From assembly GCA_026122225.1 (NCBI GenBank), contig JANEZZ010000799.1, positions 151,256 to 215,255 on the forward strand: a stretch of 64,000 nucleotides of DNA. The letters run 5' to 3'. How positions within the stretch are numbered: position 1 is the stretch's first letter; every line of letters begins with the position of its first letter. The translations under genes were made by a program, and so were the position numbers. Source of the stretch: Heloderma charlesbogerti. Taxonomy: Eukaryota > Chordata > Lepidosauria > Squamata > Helodermatidae. This document shows positions 33,130-41,994 of this stretch, in pieces. Below the pieces are notes generated by a model. The model made no database searches. It was not told the DNA's origin and saw nothing but the letters and a program-made list of their open reading frames with translations.

Positions 33130-36100
33130 ATGCAATATGAGTGACAGAGGTTTATACGCTGTTCCCCTTTTACCCCCCTTCTCTAGCTCTCATGTACCCA
33201 GTAGCTCATCCCATGCTGTGCCTGCTTGTCCTGTGCTGCTGCTATTGAACACCAGATTGGTCCTCAATAAGACCGTACCCGTTCATGATTTAATTGTGGA
33301 CGAGAGAGTCGCTCTGGCGTGTGTTATTGAGACTTGGGTGGGTGAGCTGGGTGGGGTTGACCTGACTCAGCTCTGTCCACTTGGGTTCTTGGTGCAGCGC
33401 CAACATAGGCAGGAGGACTGGCGGGGGGGGGGGGAAGCTGCCGTGGTTTACAGAACGTCCATCTCTCTCACCAGGAAACCACTCCACCTTAGAGTGGGCT
33501 TTGAGAGGCTGCAGCTGGTGTCGGGCCATTGAGACAGCTCGGGGATCCTGCTGGCATACTGTCCACCCTGCTGCCCAGCAGCTTCCCTGACCAAGCTGGC
33601 GGAGGTGGTGTCAACAGGATGCAGCCAGGAACGCAGGATGGTGGTTCGGGGTGACTTTAACTTCCATGTTGAGGCTGTCTCAGGACTTCATGGCTTCCAT
33701 GACAACCATGGAGCTATCTCAGTATGTCATCGGCCTAATACATGAAGCAGGGCACACCCATTATTTGGATTTTGCTCCAAGCTGTGGGATGAGCAATCTG
33801 AAAAAAAGGGGGGAGGGTCCAAGTAACCCCATTGTCATGGTCAGACCATTTCCTGGTGAGATTTGAACTTATTACTTCCGTCCTGCAGGGTGGGGGACCC
33901 ATTTGAATGGTCCGCCCCAAGAGACGGATGGAATCCAATGGATTTCTGAATCATCTTGGGGATTTTCCAGTGGAGAAAACTGGTGGTCCAGCTGAGGCCC
34001 TATCCTCACTGTTGAATGGTGAGATGTGGAGGGCCACTGACTTGATTGCACCTGAGTGCCTTCTCCAGCGCTGTGGAGCCCGCTCCGCTCCTTGGTGTAT
34101 TGGGGAGCTGCGGTCAATGAAACAGACTGTGAGCTAGAGCGCAAATGGCACAAGACTCGAAGCGAAGATGACTGAGCACGCTCTAGAGCACATAATCGTG
34201 CCTACTGCATGGCAGTGCGGGCAGCAAAGGTTTATTTTGCTGCCTCCATTGCATCCTCAAGTAGCAGTGGGGCCCTGATCCCCTCAAGGGCCCGCTGTGA
34301 CCTTTTGCATCTCACTTTGGGGACAAAATAGCGCACTTGGTACCGTTGTTAGCGCAGTCTCAGTTGAGGTGTCTGATGCCACCATCTGCCCAATTTTGTG
34401 GGATCAGTTCCAGTTCCTGCAGCCTGATGATGTAGGCAAGGTGCTTGCAGCAATGCAGCCAACCAAGTGCCCTCTCAATCCCTGGCCCTCCTGGCTAATA
34501 AAAGCTAGCCAAGGAGGTATGACTGGGTGGGTTCAGGAAGCAATAAATGCTTCCCTGTGGGAAGGGGTGGTCCCTGCTGTCCTTAAGGAGGCAGTAGTGC
34601 GGCCACTCCCTCTCTGGACCCAACGGTATTAGACAACTATGCCCAGTTGCAAATACACCTTTCCTGGGGAAGGTACTTGAGAGGGTCATGGCGGATCAAC
34701 TGCAGGCACTCTTGGAGGATACTGATTATCTAGACCCATTCCAGTCTGGGTTTCGATCTGGTTATAGGACTGAATCAGTCTTGGTCGCCCTGATGGATAA
34801 CCTCTATTGAGAGAGGGATGGAGGAGTGCAACCCTGTTAATTCTGCTTGATCTCTCATCGGCTTTTGATACCACTGACCACAGTATCCTCCTGGATCGAC
34901 TCCATGGGGTGAGTATTGGAGGCACTGTTACAGTGGTTCCCGTCCTACTTACAGGGCCGATTTCAGAGAATAACATCGGATGACTATTCTTTGGTAGGGA
35001 TGGACGAAAGTCCCTTACCTGGTCCCGCAGCTGTTTTCGGTGGGGGGGGGGAGGCGCTCTGTTTCTCCCCCCGAAATTCTGGCGGGGGGGAGGCGCCCCA
35101 TCCCTCCCCGCCGAAATTCTGGCCGGGGGGGAGCGCCCCGTCTCCCCGGCTGCGAAAAAAAAAGTAAAGTGTAAAAAAAAAAAAGAAAACAAAAGTGATA
35201 GGCTACGTAACGATTTACGTAGCCTATCACGGCTAGATTTTCAAAGTCAGCCGTGATAGGCTACGTAAATCTTTACGGAGCCTATCACAGCTGACTTTGA
35301 AAATCTAGCTGTGATAGGCTACGTAAATCGTTATGTAGCCTATCACATTTTTTTTTTTTTTTTTACACTTTACTTACTTGGAAATGGCGGCGGCGGCAGC
35401 CAGTCGGAAGACCGGCCGCCGCCGCTGGGACCCACCACCGAGAGGGACATTCGCATGAGGTAAGTCCCATCCCGGGGGGGGGGGGGCACGGAGAATTTCC
35501 CCACCAATTTCGGGGGGCCGAATGCGTTGGCATTTGGCCTCCTGGAGATTCGTGGAGAAATTCTCCGACATCCCTATTCTTTGGCCCCTTGGCAATTGAG
35601 CTATGGGGTACCACAGGGTACCATCTTGTCCCCAATGTTGATTAACATCTATATGAAGCTGCTGGGAGAGGTCATTAGGGGATTTGGAGCCAAGTGCCAT
35701 CAGTATAATGATGACACACAGCTCTATCTCCATTTGACATCTGAATCAGGAGAGGCTGTGCAAGTCCTGGACCAGTGCCTGAACTCAGTAATGGGCTGGA
35801 TGAGGGCCAATAAACTGAAACTGAATCCTGGCAAGATGGAAGCCCTGTGGGTGAAGATCCAGGTCCAGAAGATAGGCTCATTGCCTGTTCTGGATGGGGT
35901 TGCACTCCCTTTGAAAGATCAGGTTCGTAGTCTGGGGGTACTCCTAGATCCATCATCGTCACTGGAAGCCCAAGTGCCCGTGACAACACGGAGTGTCTTT
36001 TATCAGCTTTGGCTGGTTTGCCAACTATGCTCTCTCCTGGACAGGGATAGCTTGGCCATTGTGGTACAGGTGCTAGTAACCTGAAAACTGGATTACTGCA

Positions 36101-36707
36101 AAGAGCTCTATGTGGAGCTGCCCTTAAGGCTGCTCTGGAAGCTGGAGCTAGTGCAGAATGCAGCAGCTCGGCTGTTGTCGGGAGCTGCCCCTTCTCAGCA
36201 CCCAACTCCTTTGCTGAGGGAGCTGCACTGGCTGCCTATTTGCTACTGGGTCAAGTTTAAGGTTTTGGTACTAGTGTACAAAGCCCTAAACAACTTGGGA
36301 CCAGGATACCTGGGAGAGCGCCTTCTCCCTTACCAACCTGCCTGGTCACTGAGGTCATCAGAGGGCTCGCTCCTGGTGGTTCCACATGGATCTCTGGCCC
36401 AACTGGAGTCCACCAGGAGAAGAGCCTTCAGCGTGGTGGCCCCCTTTCTTTGGAATTCCTTGCCCCTGGAGGTCAGGCAGGCACCAACACTCTGCTGTTT
36501 TCGGCGCATCTTGAAAACAGCTCTCTTCCAGGAAGCATTCCTTAACTGATCAGCCACATTTTTTATTGATATTCTGCTTTTAAAACAACAATTTTAATAT
36601 GGTATAATTCTTTTTATAATTTTACGTTTTGTGTTCACGGCTCTGGAATCAGTTTTAGATGGGGAGCGGTATACAAATGTTGTAAACAAACAAAAAAACA
36701 AACAAAC
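33130..36707 (+). mobile_element. L2 LINE copy split by a MITE
   Basis: The endonuclease side is decayed (33240-33870; NKTVPVHDLIVDERVALAC and a VSGHxD-like gap). Then come linker (34297-34632), RT motif A region (LLILLDLSSAFDTTDH-like with frameshifts), the MITE at 34995-35576, motif B GVPQGTILSPMLINIYMK, and a motif C altered to YNDDTQLYL. The C-terminus is RRAFSVVAPFLWNSLPLEVR. The A-rich tail ends at 36707. YNDD in place of YADD, and many stops, show it is dead. It is a different subfamily from the 26-kb and 42-kb L2. Confidence 0.88.
34995..35576. mobile_element. MITE-3 copy B, inside an L2
   Basis: The ends are TAGGGATGG and CATCCCTA. Perfect 8-bp duplication TTCTTTGG at 34987-34994 and 35577-35584. 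It carries three tandem palindromes with GTGATAGGCTACGT arms (35195-35230, 35253-35288, 35311-35346), against one in copies A and C. Outward splice-donor consensus is at 35460 (plus) and 35018 (minus). Its removal restores the L2 reading frame up to GVPQG. Confidence 0.88.
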
Positions 36708-37342
36708 ATTAAAGCAAGCAATACAAACACAAGAGTATGGCTACAATTATTTAATCTCTGCCACCAGTGAAAAATCTATCTAGAAAAATTATGATACATG
36801 CAAGCACGTTTGTACTGCGTATAGGTTTTTTTTTAATGTCACCTTTGATGCTGCTAGAGCCTTCACAGGTTTTTTTCCCCAAAGCAATCACAATCTGTCA
36901 TGGAAATCTCCACCCAGGTGTCAATGTGTAATATGGCCTCTTTCATGTTAGGAAGGGTGAAAACATGAATGAGAAATCCAGAAGAGACAGCTCTGAAACA
37001 TCGATACTCTGATATGCTGCCTTCTAAAACTTTGCAACTTCAGAACTACTGAAGAATTATGCACATTTAGATCTTTCTTTAATACGTTGCTTAAAATAAC
37101 TGCTTCCAGACGGAGCTTTTACTATGCAACAGACATGCTTTGTTCAGTGAGTTTCATGGCTGATTTGAACCAGAGTCTCCCCAGTCCTAGGCTCTAACCA
37201 CATTACCACAGTGGCTCACAGTGATGAGTGGGAGGAAAGTAGAAGTGGAATGGGCTCAACTGCTTCTTTCTTGCCCCAATTCCGTGGATGGAGCTCCCAC
37301 GAAGATCTGAAATGGGTGCCAGGAAGCCTGGCTGGTGCTTTT
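36708..37342. other. Single-copy non-coding DNA
   Basis: Nothing recognisable. Confidence 0.3.
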
Positions 37343-37844
37343 TAGGGATGTCAGAGAATTCCGCGATGGATCTCGGTGAGGCCGAATGCCAGTGCATTCG
37401 GCCCCCCAAAATCCGTCACGGAATGAAGCCCCGCCCCCCGAAAGGTGCACGAAACGGACCACTTACCTGCTCCCATCCGCGCTGCTTTGCGAATGGTGGC
37501 CCTCCTGCGGCCACCATTTGCTTTGTCTTCATAGCCGTGATAGGCTACGTAAATACTTATGTAGCCTATCACGGCTAATGCAGGGACGCAAATGGCGGCA
37601 GCTACAACAGCCGCCATTTGTGTCCCTGCAGGGCTGCCCAGCGGCCAGATGTCCGGCTGCGGGCGGCCGGAGCCAGCTGGCAGTTCCGTGGCTTGGCCAC
37701 GGAGCCGAGCCGGCTGGGCAGTATTCCGGGGGGGAGGACCAGACCGCCTCCCCCTGTCGAGGATTCTGGGGGGAGGGACGGAGCGCCTCCCCCCCACCGT
37801 GGATTGCCCGGCGTGGAGCCAGGTAGGTGTTTCGTACATCCCTA
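37343..37844. mobile_element. MITE-3 copy C
   Basis: The ends are TAGGGATGT and ACATCCCTA. Perfect 8-bp duplication GTGCTTTT at 37335-37342 and 37845-37852. One central palindrome (37537-37572). Donor-like CAG|GTAAGT at 37466 (minus) and CAG|GTAGGT at 37823 (plus). The rest of the arms differ from A and B, so it is a sister subfamily. Confidence 0.85.
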
Positions 37845-38611
37845 GTGCTTTTAGCCTAGCACAAACTCCAGCTGCCTCAACAGCTTCCCACCACCAACTC
37901 TCTTGCTTGGTGCATGTCCGTCTCCTTGCTGCCACCCTCCCGATCTATTCTCTGGGCTCAGTTAAAAGTCTATTTCTCTTTAAATCAATTGTTTGATTTG
38001 TGCTTATATATATTTTTTAAAAATACACGATTCTCACCTGCAGAATTTTGCTGAAGGCAAATTGTGCAAATTTATTTATTTTAATGGGAAATGGTAAAGG
38101 AATTAACAATGTTGTATTACCATGAAGTGCTTTAATAATGTTGGGAGAAGGTGGGGAGGAAGAAACAACTTCAGAAGAAAAATAATAATGAAAGAGCGTG
38201 CTGTTTCTTTAAGGTGCATTGCACAAGTGTGATTCCTCCTGATTGTTGAGTTCATGACTGGCCACCAGCTCATCCCAGAGTTCTTGGGAAGCGGGCAGGG
38301 CGGAACGGAGGGAACACAGGGAGCCTGATGAGTCTTGCCAGCAGCCCCAGCCCCCCGCACTTGCCCCACACCTCCCAGATCAGATTTTACAAGGATGAGC
38401 CCGCTTGCCACTCCGGATCTCCCCTCTGCTGAAAGGGGAGGGGATGCATGTGGGTGCTGCAAGCGTCACTCACGTCAGGAGAAAAGGTGAGGACGGGGAG
38501 GAGATACCTTCCGGAACTCATTAATGAACCCACGGTCTGGATGGGTGTGGATGAATATAGTGACACAGGCACAAGACAAGAAGCAATGGCTACGTTTGTA
38601 AGGGGTAAATC
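37845..38611. other. Single-copy non-coding DNA
   Basis: Nothing recognisable. Confidence 0.3.
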
Positions 38612-38710
38612 AGGGGTGGGCAATAAGTGGCCTGAAGACCACATTTCCCCCGTGCTCTTTGGGCAGCCTCTGCTGCCTCCCAATACTGAATTGGCGCCAC
38701 AGTAGCAGCA
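38612..38710. mobile_element. hAT-like repeat terminus
   Basis: CAGGGGTGGGCAATAAGTGG, then CCACATTTCCCCCGTG. A hAT-type CAGGGGTGGGC start; truncated. Confidence 0.4.
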
Positions 38711-38819
38711 ACAAATGCGGCGGTTTTGCCGTGTGGCCAGGCGCAGGGGAACACAGAGCTGTTTTGAGCTGAATCACACTCCTGGGAGCCTCCCCCCAGT
38801 GCCCACCCGCCTGCCCTGC

Positions 38820-39235
38820 CGGTAGTGCAGTGGAGAAGGGCTTGCAGGGATGCAGCACCGGCACTTTTTTAGTAGCAAGGATGATGATGTCGTCATCACC
38901 CCCTCTCTCCCAGCCCCGCTCAGAATTCCCTGAACCCTCTGAACTTAGCTGAGGTGGGGGAGGGCAGAAGGATTTTCCCAGTAACAATACATTGCTCCTT
39001 CTTACAATGTAAAGTATTTTCACGTGGCTTGCTCTTGAATGGGCAATGTCCTTGGTGGAGATAAGACTGCTAGAACTGGTTTGTTAATATGGATCAATAC
39101 AGCCACCGACATCTTCAGACTCTCCTTGGGGGTGTTGGCTATGGGAACTGTCATGAGGAGTGTCTGCACTTGCAAATTTACCACTGTACCACTGCTCCCT
39201 GCACACGTCAGTTTACAGCAAAATTTCAGGGTTTT
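38820..39235 (-). mobile_element. SINE-B copy 2
   Basis: Uninterrupted copy: GTAGTGCAGTGGAGAAGG, GATGATGTCGTCATC, ACAATGTAAAGTATTTTC, TGGTTTGTTAATATGGATCA, CAAATTTACCACTGTACCAC. It shows what sequence the CR1 at 32030-32585 interrupted. Confidence 0.55.
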
Positions 39236-39394
39236 GCTGTAGCCACACTGCCAGATTTTGGTAGCAATTTGGCAACGCGACAGCAGGGGAGTGGCCCCCA
39301 GTGGGTTCTGTGTGTGTGTGTGTGAATGCTAAGAACCCTCCATCTCAAAGCACTTGAGGCTGAATGAACAAATGAAAGTTTGCAATGAAGGAAT

Positions 39395-39937
39395 TGTCAG
39401 GGTTGGATCTGAGCCCATAGAGTCCCAAAGCAGCTGATTCTGAGGAGGAGATACAATCTGTGGGAGAGGAATTCTCTCAGATTTCAGAGGCACAGCTGGA
39501 GGGGGAGCCCCCCCCCGCTCACACTCCTGGGAGCGACAGTGACCCTGGCATGGAAAGGGAGGGACAACTTGAGCTTTTAGACGCGAGGCACAGGCATAAG
39601 CGAGAGATTGCGGGAGCCGAGCTCAGGCATTCAGCCCGATTGGCTCGACGTCAACAGCTGCGCCCCGAGGCCCCAAGGGAAAGGGGGAGACTTCCCCCTC
39701 CTACTCCTTAAGTTCAGAGAGTTGCCATGCTTTTCCCCAAACAGAGACCAACTGACGTCCTAACTCTTAGAAACCCCTGGTAGGCTGTTCCTTTGTATTT
39801 CCTCCGAGTCTCAGGCAATTAGCATCTGTAAGCTTCATTAGGTTGAATGGAATTAAAGCCTTGGAAAGCAGCCCTTTTGTCCGAGTGTTGATTCTGGCTA
39901 TTGGAGGATTCAGAAGGCACCAGGGGCAATCCTGACA
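39395..39937 (+). mobile_element. Solo LTR with perfect 5-bp target duplication
   Basis: It runs TGTCAGGGTTGG to AATCCTGACA (TG...CA ends), 543 bp, with GGAAT at 39390-39394 and again at 39938-39942. An ATTAAA poly(A)-type signal lies at 39852-39857. No internal region or second LTR nearby, so it is a solo LTR left by LTR-LTR recombination. The 5-bp duplication fits gypsy-type or related elements. It is about 75-80 percent alike to the LTR at 12809-13878. Confidence 0.85.
39460..39711 (+). pseudogene. Open frame inside solo LTR (copy 2), unknown
   Basis: Related to the frame at 12816-13124: an acidic start, PPPAHTPGSDSDPGMEREG, then LELLDARHRHKREIAGAELR and SARLARRQQLRPEAPRER. Similarity with copy 1 is along the amino acids, and indels within the shared part are mostly multiples of three. 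A 2-base difference near 39432-39436 shifts the frame relative to copy 1 upstream. There is no ATG. Function unknown. Confidence 0.4.
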
Positions 39938-39942
39938 GGAAT

Positions 39943-40439
39943 TAAATGAATGAGGCTCCTCCTGTGAAGTTTCTGTTCATTTCAATGGGATTTTCCTAGG
40001 AGTGGATCCTGACAGCCTGTGGACCACATTTTACCCCAAGAGGAATATGATCCTCTTGAAGCCTGTTCACTTTCACACCCCATGGAGAACACAGGGAAAC
40101 TCCCTGGCTGCGATACTTCCTTAAAGTAGAGGTCTCTGAAGAGTATTCCAGGGGCTTCTGAGGTTCCTTAGAGGTTCCCCTGGAATCTGCAAATGCAGAA
40201 CCATGTTGGGTATGTTCTAGGGCACTCTCAGTTCATAGTGCAGCCCACAAGGCCTGTGCAAATTGTGGACACCCTAAAACACCCCCCAGAAGCCTTTGCT
40301 TTGTCCCAAGGTTCTACGGCAGACTCAAAGGGTTTCCTCAGGAAACAAGTCAAGGCAGGAAATGGTAGGAAGTTTGACAGCCACCATTTTAAATGAAAAA
40401 GCAGCTGTGCTGAAATAAGCAAATAATTCAGGGCTCATG
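39943..40439. other. Single-copy non-coding DNA
   Basis: Nothing recognisable. Confidence 0.3.
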
Positions 40440-40905
40440 CAATTCATTTGTTTATTTATTATCACACTTTTGAGTGAAGTGCTCCAAACACCTCCCCAGA
40501 GAGGTCACCCGGTGTGAGGGAGGGGGAAGAAAATTGTTTGCACATTAATGCAAGCTTCCCTAATTCCACACTTTAGAACTACCATGAAAACGGAAAGTCA
40601 GTTATCCTGTGAAAATCACACTCCTCCAAATTTTGCAATTTCCAATAAAATGCATACAAAAATATGTATATAAGGAGAAATAAGATTCCGAAATCACATT
40701 AGGAAAATTGCTTGTATCACGAGAAACGTGCACAATAATCTTAAGAATTTCATGGAAACTTTAAAAAAACTCAACGTTTGGGATGACCCAAATTAAGACT
40801 AAAGAAATTCTCAACATTCAAGATGAACCAAAGCTAAGATTGGAAAATTGAGAAATGGAGAGAAACCAAAATGGTCAGATTCATCTGTCCCTATCTGATG
40901 CCTAT
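40440..40905. repeat. Dispersed repeat related to 25400-25830
   Basis: GTCAGTTATCCTGTGAAAAT, CAAATTTTGCAATTT, AAATGCATACAAAAATATG and GGAGAAATAAG parallel the 25.4-kb copy. It ends GTCAGATTCATCTGTCCCT. Confidence 0.45.
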
Positions 40906-40908
40906 TTT

Positions 40909-41218
40909 AGGGTGCAATCCTATCGGGATAAGGCAGCCCAGCCGCCCTGCATTCACGGCTAGACAGCCAATTCTGGCTGTCTAGCTGTGGGAAGTTGGAG
41001 TGGGGGGGATGCTCGACAATGCATAGGAAGCGTCGGAACGGCACTTCCACCCTTCCTGCCCTGCGGAACGCCCCGTTTTCGCCGCTCTGCATTCCTCTTC
41101 CAAGTGCGGAGCGCGGAGCCAATCCGCACTGCCTGTGAGGGCTCCGAGGTCAGTTCCCAGGAACTGACCTATCCTATGGCTGTCTAGCTGCTGACTAGCA
41201 GCCATAGGATTGTGCCCT
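40909..41218. mobile_element. Non-autonomous DNA element with inverted ends
   Basis: The left end AGGGTGCAATCCTAT (40909-40923) and right end ATAGGATTGTGCCCT (41204-41218) are inverted repeats with two mismatches. Inside are further inverted blocks (GCTGTCTAGCTG; CAGTTCCCAGGAACTG). The centre is G+C-rich. Flanks CCTATTTT and TAATATCT show no clear duplication, so the superfamily is uncertain. Confidence 0.6.
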
Positions 41219-41789
41219 TAATATCTTTTTTCATGCCGGGCAAAAACATTCCCATTCTCACAGCCTTTTAAAATTCTTTAGATTTGTGTTGCTGTGGTGC
41301 ATTTTTAATCTATGGAATACATAGATACTTCACAGTGGTGTTAAAATAAATAAATGGAGTATGATGGAGACAAGACTGGGAGTGACTCACAGAGCCATTT
41401 ACACTGGCATATATCTAAGAGTTTAATAGGAGGGCTTTTTTCACCAGATGCAATGCTTCTCAAGAAGCTCGCTCCTCAGTGAATGGGCCAGCCAGATTTG
41501 CCCCGCAGGCCTGATGGTCAGCTCTCTGGCTGTAAGTTGTAGGGAGCTCAAGCAGCTCCCTACATCCCCCGCCCCCCAGTCAGCTTTCCATTTTTCTTTT
41601 CCAACTGGGACACTCCGCATTCCCTAGCCACTGAGCATTCTCAATCCTTACTGGGCTGTTTTTAAGACGTTTTCTGTATGTTGTTCTTCTCAAACCTCAC
41701 CTAACCATGCTGGTATTTCCCTCTTTCTTTCACTGGCCCTGTTTTGGTTCCTTTTTTGTCGGCACTCACCACCTGAGTTCACTATTCAA
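41219..41789. other. Single-copy non-coding DNA
   Basis: Nothing recognisable. Confidence 0.3.
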
Positions 41790-41940
41790 GGCTGTGACTA
41801 TTATTATTTGTTTCTATAATATCCTCAGCATGCATGGGGATTTATACAGTACTACGAGAAAAGCTCCTGCCCCTGGGGGTTTACAATCTACACTTTGACA
41901 GAGGGAACAACAGAAGGGGAGAAAAGTAGACCCGGGGGGA
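41790..41940. repeat. Old interspersed repeat fragment
   Basis: ATTATTATTTGTTTCTATAA, CAGCATGCATGGGGATTTAT and GGGGTTTACAATCTACAC resemble a widespread reptile repeat with a GGCTTACAATCTA core. The class is unsure. Confidence 0.35.
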
Positions 41941-41994
41941 AACGGGAAGCACTGTGATTATTTCACTTACACATGTATTAATTTAATGTATTTA

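Noticed and set aside
35195..35346. A CRISPR-like array (three regularly spaced palindromic repeats)
   Set aside because: The repeats are part of a vertebrate MITE with target duplications. The genome is eukaryotic, and the intervening sequences are themselves related.
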